From assembly GCF_030209375.1 (NCBI RefSeq), contig NZ_JARVSC010000009.1, positions 248,001 through 312,000 on the forward strand: 64,000 bases of DNA, written 5' to 3'. The notes under the pieces are model-generated. The model was not told the origin of the DNA. It saw only the letters and a list, made by a program, of their open reading frames with translations, and ran no database searches. Source of the stretch: Plantibacter sp. ME-Dv--P-122b (GTDB lineage Bacteria > Actinomycetota > Actinomycetes > Actinomycetales > Microbacteriaceae). The translations under genes were made by a program, and so were the position numbers. Shown in pieces: positions 34,269 through 41,921 of this stretch (position 1 is the first letter of the stretch; every line of letters begins with the position of its first letter).

Positions 34269-36866
34269 CTAGGCGCTCGGTGACGGTGCCGCTCCGAGCA
34301 ACGCCAACCGCTTCGCCAGATATGGTGCGGTGCGGCTGTCGGGGTCTGCGGCGACGGTGTCCGGGGTGCCTGCGGCCACGATGCGTCCACCAGCGTCGCC
34401 GCCGGACGGTCCGAGGTCGATCACCCAGTCGGCCGCGGCGACGACGTCCATCTCGTGCTCGACCACGACGACCGTGTCGCCGGAGTCGACGAGTGCGTTG
34501 AGCTGCGCCAGCAGACGACGGACGTCGGCCGGGTGGAGGCCGGTCGTCGGCTCGTCGAGGAGGTAGAGGGTGTGACCGCGTCGCACCCGCTGGAGTTCCG
34601 TCGCGAGCTTGATGCGCTGCGCCTCACCGCCCGACAGCTCGGTGGCCGGCTGGCCGAGCCGCAGGTACCCCAGGCCGACCTCGAGCAGGGTGCGGAGGCT
34701 CCGTGCCGCCGCCGGGACGGCCGCGAGGAATTCGGCCGCCTGCTCGACGGTGAGTGCGAGGACGTCTGCGATCGACTTCCCGTCGTAGGTGACCTCGAGG
34801 GTCTCGGCGTTGTACCGGGCGCCGTCACAGGTCGGGCACTTCCCGTAGCTGCCGGGGAGGAACAGCAGCTCGACCGACACGAAGCCCTCGCCGAGGCAGG
34901 TCTCGCAGCGACCTCCCGCGACGTTGAACGAGAACCGGCCGGCCGTGTAGCCGCGCTCGCGGGCGAGGTCCGTGGCGGCGAAGGCCGCGCGGACGGCGTC
35001 GAAGAGGCCGGTGTAGGTCGCGAGGTTCGACCGCGGCGTTCGGCCGATGGGCTTCTGGTCGACCCGGACGAGGCGGTCGATGTGCTCGAGCCCTCGCACG
35101 CGGCGGACGGTGAGCGTGTCGGCGTGGCCGTCCGGCACCGTCGCCTCGGCCAGGCCGGAACCATCGGTCGCATCCGGATCGGTGGACACGTCGTCGTCAT
35201 CGTCTGTGACGTCGTCCGTCGTCCGGCCGTCCGCGCGCAGGTGATCGCGCACGACGTCGCGGAGGACGCGGCTCACCAGGGTCGACTTGCCGGAACCGGA
35301 GACGCCGGTGACGGCGACGAAGGTCCCGAGGGGGATCGAGGCGTCGACGCCGGCGAGGTTGTGGAGCGTGATGCCCTCGACCTCGAGCCAGTCGCGCGCC
35401 TCACGCAGTGCTCGGCGTACGGGAGCTGAGCCGTGCTGCTCGGGGAAGAGGAACGGGCGGGTCGCCGAGGCCTCGACGTCGGCGAGACCCTCGACGGCGC
35501 CGCTGTAGAGGACGTCGCCGCCGCCCTCACCCGCACCGGGGCCGACGTCGACGATCCAGTCCGCGTTCCGGACGACGTCCATGTTGTGCTCGACGACGTA
35601 GACCGAGTTGCCCGAGCGCTTGAGCTGCTCCAGCACCTCGAGGAGCGGCTCCGCGTCGGCCGGGTGCAGGCCGGCGGACGGCTCGTCGAGGACGTAGACC
35701 ACACCGAAGAGGCCGGAACGCAGCTGCGTCGCGAGTCGGAGCCGCTGCATCTCTCCCGGGGAGAGGGTCGTCGTGACGCGTCCGAGCCCCAGGTAGCCGA
35801 GTCCGAGGTCGGTGAGCACGCGGATGCGCGCGAAGAGGTCGGTCGTGATGGCGACGGCGACGTCGGTGCGCTCGCCGGAGAGCGTGGTGGGGAGGGCCGG
35901 TGCGGGGTCGGTGAGCTCGGTGGTGGGCCGGATGACCTCGGCGAGTTCCGTCATCGGCAATGCGTTGAGCTCGGCGATCGTGCGGCCGGCGAAGGTGACC
36001 GCGAGTGCCTCACGGCGGAGTCCCGTGCCGTGGCAGAGCGGGCACGGACCCGAGCGCACGAACTGCAGCACCTTGTTCCGCATCATCTGGCTCTTGGAGT
36101 CGGAGAGGGTGTGGAAGACGTACTGTTTGGCGCTCCAGAACATCCCGTTGTACGGCTTCGCGACGCGGTCGCGCTGCGGCGTGATCTGCACGACCGGCTG
36201 CTCCTCGGTGAAGAGGAGCCAGTCTCGGTCCGCTTGGTCGAGTTCGCGCCAGGGACGGTCGACGTCGTAGCCGAGCGCGATGGTGATGTCGCGGAGGTTC
36301 TTCGCCTGCCAGGCCCCGGGCCATGCGGCGATGGCGCCCTCGCGGATGCTCAGCGACGGGTCGGGGACGAGGGAGTCCTCGGTGACCGTGTGCGCGACGC
36401 CGATGCCGTGGCACTCCGGGCAGGCGCCGACGGCGGTGTTGGGCGAGAAGGCGTCGGAGTCGAGTCGCGTCGTGAACCCCTCGGGGAAGGTCCCGGCACG
36501 CGAGAAGAGCATGCGGAGCGAGTTCGACAGAGTCGTCACCGTGCCGACGCTGGAGCGCGAGCTCGGGGCGCCGCGGCGCTGCTGCAGGGCGACCGCCGGT
36601 GGCAGCCCGGAGATCGAGTCGACGTGCGGGTCGTGACCCTGCTGGATCAGTCGCCTGGCGTACGGGGCGACGGACTCGAGGTACCGCCGCTGCGCCTCGG
36701 TGAAGATGGTGCCGAACGCGAGCGAGGACTTGCCCGAGCCGGAGACCCCGGTGAAGGCGACGATCGCGTCGCGCGGCACGTCGACGTCCACGTTGCGGAG
36801 GTTGTTCTCGTTGGCTCCCCGGACGCGGACGAACGGGTCGGATGCTTCGGGGGCGTGTTCGGGCAT
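34269..36866 (-). CDS. UvrA-like ABC ATPase (UvrA2/drug-resistance type)
   Basis: A UvrA-related double ABC ATPase of 865 residues. The first Walker A is GVSGSGKSS (40-48) with signature LSPGEMQR and Walker B YVLDEPSAGLHP. The second set is GVSGSGKST, LSGGEAQR and YLLDEPTTGLHP. CxxC zinc modules (CPECHG, CETCLG...CPTCDG) are present. It is about 100 residues shorter than canonical UvrA, and an acidic low-complexity insert (about 555-580) follows the second Walker A. Such UvrA2/DrrC-like paralogues often protect against DNA-binding antibiotics; which agent is unknown. A membrane protein gene follows 10 bases later. Confidence 0.87.
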   Translation of the reverse strand: MPEHAPEASDPFVRVRGANENNLRNVDVDVPRDAIVAFTGVSGSGKSSLAFGTIFTEAQRRYLESVAPYARRLIQQGHDPHVDSISGLPPAVALQQRRGAPSSRSSVGTVTTLSNSLRMLFSRAGTFPEGFTTRLDSDAFSPNTAVGACPECHGIGVAHTVTEDSLVPDPSLSIREGAIAAWPGAWQAKNLRDITIALGYDVDRPWRELDQADRDWLLFTEEQPVVQITPQRDRVAKPYNGMFWSAKQYVFHTLSDSKSQMMRNKVLQFVRSGPCPLCHGTGLRREALAVTFAGRTIAELNALPMTELAEVIRPTTELTDPAPALPTTLSGERTDVAVAITTDLFARIRVLTDLGLGYLGLGRVTTTLSPGEMQRLRLATQLRSGLFGVVYVLDEPSAGLHPADAEPLLEVLEQLKRSGNSVYVVEHNMDVVRNADWIVDVGPGAGEGGGDVLYSGAVEGLADVEASATRPFLFPEQHGSAPVRRALREARDWLEVEGITLHNLAGVDASIPLGTFVAVTGVSGSGKSTLVSRVLRDVVRDHLRADGRTTDDVTDDDDDVSTDPDATDGSGLAEATVPDGHADTLTVRRVRGLEHIDRLVRVDQKPIGRTPRSNLATYTGLFDAVRAAFAATDLARERGYTAGRFSFNVAGGRCETCLGEGFVSVELLFLPGSYGKCPTCDGARYNAETLEVTYDGKSIADVLALTVEQAAEFLAAVPAAARSLRTLLEVGLGYLRLGQPATELSGGEAQRIKLATELQRVRRGHTLYLLDEPTTGLHPADVRRLLAQLNALVDSGDTVVVVEHEMDVVAAADWVIDLGPSGGDAGGRIVAAGTPDTVAADPDSRTAPYLAKRLALLGAAPSPSA

Positions 36867-36949
36867 CAGATCACCTTACGTCGCTCGCTACCGCGATGCG
36901 GAGTGGTTGACGCGTCCCCGCAGGTGTGCGGGCGGCGGTCGACGTGCGC

Positions 36950-37453
36950 TCAGCCGACGAGGGTCGCCCGCGCGTCAGAGACCAACAGGTACAGGGCACG
37001 ACTCGAACCGGGAAATCGTTCGAAGCCGAATCGCTCGTAGAACGGGATGACGTCGTCGGTCAGGGCGTGGACCAGGATCGCTCGCATCCCGATGATCTCC
37101 GCCGCGCTGATCGCTTGGAGGACGGCATGCTGCAGGAGGGCGGTTCCGAGGCCGAGGCCGATGAACTCCTGATCGATGGCGAGCCGGCCGATCAGGACGA
37201 CGGGGATCGGATCGGGTGCTCGGCGTGCGAGCGGCTGTGGCGCCTCCTCTCGGACGAGCGAACTCGCCGAGAGGCAGTAGTAGCCCGCGACGCGACCCTC
37301 GGTCGTCGCCGAGACCATCGTCTTCGACCCACCACTGCGGTCGTTGTTCCGTGCGTATCCACGGAGCCAGCTGTCGAGGACGTCGACGCCACAGCGGAAC
37401 TCCGACAGGACGTCTCCAGTGGCCAGCGGTCGTGGAGTCCGGAACTCAGTCAA
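36950..37453 (-). CDS. GNAT acetyltransferase toxin (TacT-like)
   Basis: A GNAT acetyltransferase of 167 residues resembling TacT/AtaT-type toxins, which acetylate aminoacyl-tRNA and stop translation. The acetyl-CoA loop region is RLAIDQEFIGLGLGTALL, and the C-terminal Tyr in FYERFGF is the general acid of these toxins. It overlaps by 8 bases the DUF1778 gene encoded just upstream, the standard toxin-antitoxin order with antitoxin first. Regulation is expected to be by the antitoxin-toxin complex at the promoter at 37728-37749. Together with its antitoxin it sits in the stretch that splits the moa genes. Confidence 0.85.
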   Translation of the reverse strand: MTEFRTPRPLATGDVLSEFRCGVDVLDSWLRGYARNNDRSGGSKTMVSATTEGRVAGYYCLSASSLVREEAPQPLARRAPDPIPVVLIGRLAIDQEFIGLGLGTALLQHAVLQAISAAEIIGMRAILVHALTDDVIPFYERFGFERFPGSSRALYLLVSDARATLVG

Positions 37454-37721
37454 CGAAGATCGTGGGTCGGTTCAGGAGGTCGCGGAGTCCGTCGATCGAG
37501 CGCGCTGGGCGTTCCAGGATCGCTTCGAACTGCTCGAAGGCGGCCGCGTCCACGCGGATGTCGCGCTCACGGCGGATGACATCGGCCGCCCGTTCCGTAG
37601 CGGCGGACGTGGTGAAATCGGTGATGGACCGACCTTCGATCGCGGCGGCGGCGGCGATCGCGTCCTTCTGTGCGCTGGTGACGCGGACCTCGATGCGCTT
37701 GTCTTTCAGTGGAGATGCCAT
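37446..37721 (-). CDS. DUF1778 antitoxin (TacA-like)
   Basis: Antitoxin of 91 residues with an N-terminal ribbon-helix-helix (KRIEVRVTSAQKDAIAAAA, about 6-24) for DNA binding and a C-terminal toxin-neutralising segment (ILERPARSIDGLRDLLNRP). Its ATG lies 6 nt after TACAAT (37733-37728), so a leaderless message is likely. The toxin gene begins 8 bases before its end. DUF1778 proteins paired with GNAT proteins are an established toxin-antitoxin type. Here the operator presumably covers the promoter and allows autorepression. Confidence 0.87.
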   Translation of the reverse strand: MASPLKDKRIEVRVTSAQKDAIAAAAAIEGRSITDFTTSAATERAADVIRRERDIRVDAAAFEQFEAILERPARSIDGLRDLLNRPTIFVD

Positions 37722-37727
37722 GCCGTC

Positions 37728-37749
37728 ATTGTACGGCAATCTTCCGTAC
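37728..37749 (-). promoter_or_regulatory. Toxin-antitoxin promoter and operator
   Basis: A TACAAT -10 box (37733-37728) overlaps the inverted repeat GTACGG (37731-37736) and CCGTAC (37744-37749) with a 7-nt centre. The ribbon-helix-helix antitoxin probably binds here and blocks its own promoter. The repeat is perfect over 6 bp per arm; binding is inferred. Confidence 0.55.
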
Positions 37750-37786
37750 GGAGTCGATGTCGGAGGTTGGGGGCAGAATCACCCTC

Positions 37787-38353
37787 ATGACTCGTGAACG
37801 TTCCTGGCACGGTTGTGTCTTCATCGGCGTGAGCCTCGACGGTTACATCGCGGGGCCCGACGGCGACCTCGGCTGGCTCACGGAGCTCGAGCCGCGGGAG
37901 CATGCCGCGGATGCACCTGGGGAGCACCCGGCGCTCGACTGGGATTCGTTCTTCCCGACGATCGACACCCTCGTGATGGGACGCACCACCTACGACACCG
38001 TCCTCGGCTTCGGCGAGTGGCCGTTCGACGGCAAGCGGGTCGTCGTGCTGAGCGCCACGCTCGAGGCCGGGGACGACCGCATCACGGTCGCCGGTTCGCT
38101 CGACGAGGCGGCCGCCCTGCTCGACGAGGCCGGTGCCGGCCGCGTCTACATCGACGGCGGCAGGACCATTCAGGCGTTCCTCGGTGCGGGCCTCGTCGAT
38201 GAGATCACCGTGTCGGTCGCGCCGGTGCTCATCGGCTCGGGCGCCCGCCTCTTCGGCGACCTCGACGCCGACGTCCGCCTGCGACTCCGCGGCACCCACG
38301 CGACGCCCGAGGACGGACTCGTGCGCATCACCTACGACGTGCTGCCGCGCTGA
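37787..38353 (+). CDS. RibD C-terminal/dihydrofolate reductase-like protein
   Basis: A dihydrofolate reductase-fold protein of 188 residues, RibD C-terminal family. The opening strand is VFIGVSLDGYIAGPDGD, MGRTTYDTVLGF is in the middle, and YIDGGRTIQAFLGAGLVDE lies before the last strands. It resembles the product of the gene at 10427 in fold but is clearly a different subgroup (YwjB/YyaP-like). It is probably an NADPH-dependent reductase of unknown substrate. Its ATG is 7 nt after CAGAAT (37774-37779). It diverges from the toxin-antitoxin operon and shares its regulatory spacer. Confidence 0.83.
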   Translation: MTRERSWHGCVFIGVSLDGYIAGPDGDLGWLTELEPREHAADAPGEHPALDWDSFFPTIDTLVMGRTTYDTVLGFGEWPFDGKRVVVLSATLEAGDDRITVAGSLDEAAALLDEAGAGRVYIDGGRTIQAFLGAGLVDEITVSVAPVLIGSGARLFGDLDADVRLRLRGTHATPEDGLVRITYDVLPR

Positions 38354-38378
38354 CAGCCCGGCTCCGACCGGGAGTGCC

Positions 38379-39251
38379 TCAGTCGACCGGAGCCGAGGTC
38401 CGATGAGCGATGGTGAGCTTGCCGGGCAGACCGCTGCGTTCGAATGCAGCGGCGATTCGATCCTCGAGCGTCGGCTCAGCGATGAGGAGTTCGACGCGCG
38501 TGATCGGTCCGTCGTCCGACGTCTGATGGCGGATCTTCACCGCGGTGGACATCGTCGAGAGCGCCGGTTCGAGCACCTCGAGGAACGAGGCGAGTTCCGT
38601 CGGCGGTGTCCCGTCCGTTTCGATGTCGACCGAGTGGTACGGAGCCTGGTCGAGCGACCAGGAGGTTTTCCAGACCACCGGGCCGATCGAGTCCTCGAGG
38701 CGGTCGCCCGCGGTGAATACTCGCAGGGCCTCGAGATACCGTGTCACGGAGTCGGCCGTGATCTGGGGGACGACGGATGCGGGAGCATCGTCGCGACGGA
38801 CACTGATGGTCTCGCGACCGCGGCTGAGGTGCCCCGCGATCGCTGTCCACTGGTCGGCGGTGAATGCGGCCGTCGAGCCGAGCAGCAGCGTGGAACCGTT
38901 GGCGAGTCCGAGCGACGACATCTCGCAGGGCGAGATGGTCCGCTCGGAGGCGAGTGTCGTCAGCAGGTCGCCGACCTCGGCGGCGGACGTGTCCTCGTGC
39001 ACCGACACCCGGAGGTCACACCTCGGCATGACGTTGATCTTCGGCTCGATCGTCCGGACCGTCACCGTCCCACGACCGCCGAGCTCGGCTTCGACCGTGG
39101 CCTTCGCGCCGATCGCGGCGATCGTCATCGGCGCACAGGCGCGGACGAGCAGCGCCACGAGCAGGATGAGGCCGAGCGCGATCGCCACTCTGACGACGGT
39201 CTTCCGGCGCGCTGTCTTCTGTCGTTCCGGCGGCGTCCGTCCCCCGTCCAT
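38379..39251 (-). CDS. Membrane-anchored protein of unknown function
   Basis: A 290-residue protein I do not recognise. A basic N-terminus (about 10-20) precedes one membrane helix (about 23-40), and the rest should face outward. It contains two Cys near residues 80 and 110 and a mixed alpha/beta-looking sequence with regular acidic turns. It starts one base inside the stop of the AAA ATPase gene (TGATG), so the two are translationally coupled and probably act together at the membrane. Base composition in this pair is lower in G+C than in neighbouring genes, hinting at transfer. Function unknown. Confidence 0.7.
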   Translation of the reverse strand: MDGGRTPPERQKTARRKTVVRVAIALGLILLVALLVRACAPMTIAAIGAKATVEAELGGRGTVTVRTIEPKINVMPRCDLRVSVHEDTSAAEVGDLLTTLASERTISPCEMSSLGLANGSTLLLGSTAAFTADQWTAIAGHLSRGRETISVRRDDAPASVVPQITADSVTRYLEALRVFTAGDRLEDSIGPVVWKTSWSLDQAPYHSVDIETDGTPPTELASFLEVLEPALSTMSTAVKIRHQTSDDGPITRVELLIAEPTLEDRIAAAFERSGLPGKLTIAHRTSAPVD

Positions 39252-40435
39252 CACTCGATGTCGATCTCGTACTGCCGCTGAATGAATGCGGCCATGTTCG
39301 GAACGGTGAACGAGACGCGTCCGCGTTCCGGCATGTAGATGATCCCTTTGTCGATGAGGCTCTGGCGAGCGGGGGAAAGACTCGTCGCCCTCGTTTCGAG
39401 TCGCACGGCGACGTCGGCCGTGCGCGTTCCACGGTCGCCGTCGATCGACATGGCTCGGAGGTACTGGCGCTCAGCTGGCGTCGCGCGGTCCCAGCGTGCG
39501 GGAAAGAAGCCCATGTCCAACGACGCGTTGCCATCGATGACGGCCGCCGCCGCGTCTTCGCGCGATATCGTGCGCTCTGATGCGATCTCCCAAGAGGCTT
39601 GGCCGTAGGTCTGGAGGAAATACGGGTACCCATTGGCCGCATGAACGATGTCTTCGGCAGCTCCACTCTCGAACGAGGCGCCTTGTCGGGTGGCGGGCAC
39701 GGTGAGCGCCTCGAAGGCGGCAGCAGGATCGAGGGCGCCGATCTCGCGGTAGTTGAACAACCGCTCGGCGTACGATCGGGCTTCGCTCAGCACGGACGGT
39801 AGGGATGGCAGGCCGGCCCCGAAGATGTAGAACGGCCATCCCTTCTGCCCGGCACGATGCTGAGCCGCAAGGAGCGCGATGATCAGCTCCGGGTCGATGT
39901 CCTGCATCTCGTCGATGAACAGCGCGAACGCTGTGGACGTCTCCATCAGCGCAGGCGCGAGGTCTTCGACGACCTCCTCGAAGTCGATCTCGATCTGGCC
40001 TGAGTCTGCCCTGCCCGGCAGGGCCTCGAGTCCGATGTCGATGGACGCCACCCCAAGAGACAGGCTGAACGACTTGACCGTTCGCAGGGCATGTCTGACG
40101 GCTGTAGTCGCATGCTTCGTGCGCTGGAGCTTTCTGCTCGCCAGCAGCAGCGATCGCCCCAGCTTCTGTCGAACAGCCTCGTTTCCCAGCTCGGATGAGC
40201 GGCCTTCCAGTTCGATGATGAACCAATCCGCGCGCTCTGCCTGCTCACGGAAGCGATTCAGCAGCACGGTCTTCCCGACACCCCTCAGGCCGTGCAGGAC
40301 GATGCCGCGACTATGGAGGCGCCTCCGGGACCGAGCGACGATGAGATCGAACATCTCGATCTCGTTCTCGCGGCCTACGAGATAGGGAGGCGTGAGGCCT
40401 GATCCAGGCGAGTACGGGTTCAGTTCCGCGCGCAT
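39251..40435 (-). CDS. AAA ATPase of the Orc/Cdc6-like (AAA_16) group
   Basis: A 394-residue P-loop ATPase. Walker A is GLRGVGKT (about 50-57), Walker B is LFIDEMQD (about 172-179), and a sensor-like FGAGLPSLPS follows. A C-terminal winged-helix-like part begins near 310. The opening YLVGRENEIEMF is the region that precedes Walker A in AAA_16/Orc-Cdc6-like proteins. It is coupled to a membrane-anchored protein encoded just downstream. The ATG is 6 nt after a TATGAT -10 box within an AT-rich palindromic region, which implies a leaderless transcript. Its role could be phage defence, signalling or DNA handling; none can be proven from sequence. Confidence 0.82.
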   Translation of the reverse strand: MRAELNPYSPGSGLTPPYLVGRENEIEMFDLIVARSRRRLHSRGIVLHGLRGVGKTVLLNRFREQAERADWFIIELEGRSSELGNEAVRQKLGRSLLLASRKLQRTKHATTAVRHALRTVKSFSLSLGVASIDIGLEALPGRADSGQIEIDFEEVVEDLAPALMETSTAFALFIDEMQDIDPELIIALLAAQHRAGQKGWPFYIFGAGLPSLPSVLSEARSYAERLFNYREIGALDPAAAFEALTVPATRQGASFESGAAEDIVHAANGYPYFLQTYGQASWEIASERTISREDAAAAVIDGNASLDMGFFPARWDRATPAERQYLRAMSIDGDRGTRTADVAVRLETRATSLSPARQSLIDKGIIYMPERGRVSFTVPNMAAFIQRQYEIDIE

Positions 40436-40441
40436 GCTCGA

Positions 40442-40483
40442 ATCATACCGTTTTCTAGCCGATTATTGCATTTTCGCAATAAT
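40442..40483 (-). promoter_or_regulatory. AT-rich promoter with palindrome for the ATPase pair
   Basis: A TATGAT box (40447-40442) sits 6 nt before the ATPase ATG. ATTATTGC (40462-40469) and GCAATAAT (40476-40483) form a perfect 8-bp inverted repeat over the expected -35 region, 17 nt away. This is the most AT-rich stretch in the window and probably carries a repressor site. Confidence 0.55.
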
Positions 40484-40516
40484 GCATAATTATACGCGAT
40501 TCACCGAAGTGGCCTG

Positions 40517-40945
40517 TCACAGGCCGACCCACTCCGTCTCGCCGTCGGCCAGGTGCTGGCGCTTCCAGATGGGGACGGTGCGCTTGATCTCCTCGACCAG
40601 CCGCTCGCAGGCGGCGAAGGCCTCGGCCCGGTGCGCGGCGGCGACGGCGGCCACGAGGGCCAGGTCGCCGACGACGAGCGACCCGACGCGGTGCGCTGCT
40701 GCCACTCGAAGACCGGTCTCCGCGGCGACCGTCCGGCAGCAGTCCTCCAGGAACCGTTGGGCGTCGGGGTGGGCCCGGTAGTCGAGGGCGTCGACCGCCT
40801 CGCCGTGGTCGTGGTCGCGCACGATGCCTCGGAAGGCCACGAGCGCACCGTTGGCGGGTGCCGCGACGAAGTCCTCGATCGCGTGCGCGTCGAGGGGCGA
40901 CTCGGAGATGAGGGCGAGGACCTCGGGAACCGTCGACTCACTCAT
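40517..40945 (-). CDS. moaE: Molybdopterin synthase catalytic subunit MoaE
   Basis: Large subunit of molybdopterin synthase, 142 residues, which transfers sulfur from MoaD thiocarboxylate to cPMP. Conserved features are VAFRGIVRDHDHG near 35-47, HRVGSLVVGD at about 85 and the active-site Lys in VEEIKRTVPIWKRQ (about 118-131). It starts at an ATG that overlaps the end of the moaC-mogA fusion by 8 bases, so both are in one operon with moeA upstream. MoaD is encoded 7.4 kb away on the other strand. Confidence 0.93.
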   Translation of the reverse strand: MSESTVPEVLALISESPLDAHAIEDFVAAPANGALVAFRGIVRDHDHGEAVDALDYRAHPDAQRFLEDCCRTVAAETGLRVAAAHRVGSLVVGDLALVAAVAAAHRAEAFAACERLVEEIKRTVPIWKRQHLADGETEWVGL

Positions 40946-41921
40946 GCGCGCCACCTCCGGCGATCTGGGCGACGAGATGGTCGAGCAGGCCGTCGAGGAC
41001 CGCGAGTCCGTCCTTGACGCCGCCGGTCGACCCGGGGAGGTTCACGACGACGGTGCCGCCGGACACCCCGGCGAGCCCGCGACTGAGCGCCGCGGTCGGG
41101 GTCTTGGTCGACCCGAGGGCACGGATCGCCTCCGCGATGCCGGGCAGTTCGCGGTCGAGGTGGGGCTGCGTCGCCTCCGGGGTGCGGTCGCTCGGCGAGA
41201 GGCCGGTGCCGCCCGTCGTGATGAGCACCGCGGGCGCAGCGTCCAGGGCTGCCGTGATCGCGTGGTGCACGTCGGCGTCGGACACGACCGTCACCGCATC
41301 GACCGCGTAGTCGTGCTCGGACAACCAGGCGGAGATGCGCGGCCCCGTGAGGTCCTCGCGCGTGCCCGCCGCGCCGGCGGTCGACGCGACGATCACGGCT
41401 GCCGTGCGCGGGCGGACGGTTCGTGCCGCCGGTGCCTCGACCGGGTCGGAGGCCTCGGGCGTCCAGTTCCCGCGCTTGCCGCCGGACTTCTCCAGCAGCC
41501 GGATGTCGCCGAGGACCGAGGCCGGGTCGACGGCCTTGACCATGTCGTGCAGGGTCAGGCCGGCGATCGACGCGGCCGTCAGGGCCTCCATCTCGACCCC
41601 GGTCTGGCCGGTCGTCTTGGCCGTCGCGGTGATGACGATCGAGTCCTCAGTGAACGCGAAGTCGAGGCTCACGGACGACAGTGCGAGCTGGTGGCACAGC
41701 GGAATGAGCTCGCTCGTCCGCTTGGCTCCGGCGATCCCCGCGATGCGGGCCGTCGCGATGACGTCCGCCTTCGGCAGACCGTCCGCCTGCACGAGCGCGA
41801 TCACGTCCGGTCGGGTGGTGAACGTCGCCGTCGCCGTCGCGACCCGCTTCGTCGTGGCCTTGTCGCCGACATCGACCATACGTGCGCGGCCGTCGTCGTC
41901 GAGGTGGGTGAGCCCGGTCAT
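40938..41921 (-). CDS. moaC: Fused MoaC-MogA molybdenum cofactor protein
   Basis: A two-domain protein of 327 residues. The N-terminal part (about 1-155) is MoaC, cyclic pyranopterin monophosphate synthase, with ELIPLCHQL and GVEMEALTAASIAGLTLHDM. The C-terminal part (about 172-320) is MogA/MoaB-type molybdopterin adenylyltransferase, with TTGGTGLSPSDRTPEAT and NLPGSTGG. A short charged linker joins them. I chose the ATG at 41921, which overlaps the moeA stop (ATGA); an ATG at 41930 is also in frame. The fusion links an early and a late step of Moco synthesis, an arrangement seen in several actinobacteria. Confidence 0.92.
   Translation of the reverse strand: MTGLTHLDDDGRARMVDVGDKATTKRVATATATFTTRPDVIALVQADGLPKADVIATARIAGIAGAKRTSELIPLCHQLALSSVSLDFAFTEDSIVITATAKTTGQTGVEMEALTAASIAGLTLHDMVKAVDPASVLGDIRLLEKSGGKRGNWTPEASDPVEAPAARTVRPRTAAVIVASTAGAAGTREDLTGPRISAWLSEHDYAVDAVTVVSDADVHHAITAALDAAPAVLITTGGTGLSPSDRTPEATQPHLDRELPGIAEAIRALGSTKTPTAALSRGLAGVSGGTVVVNLPGSTGGVKDGLAVLDGLLDHLVAQIAGGGAHE

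Noticed and set aside
33107-40516. A genomic island with defined ends
   Set aside because: Lower G+C and a toxin-antitoxin pair hint at transfer, but I find no integrase, tRNA end or flanking direct repeat, so boundaries cannot be supported; it is reported only as a finding.
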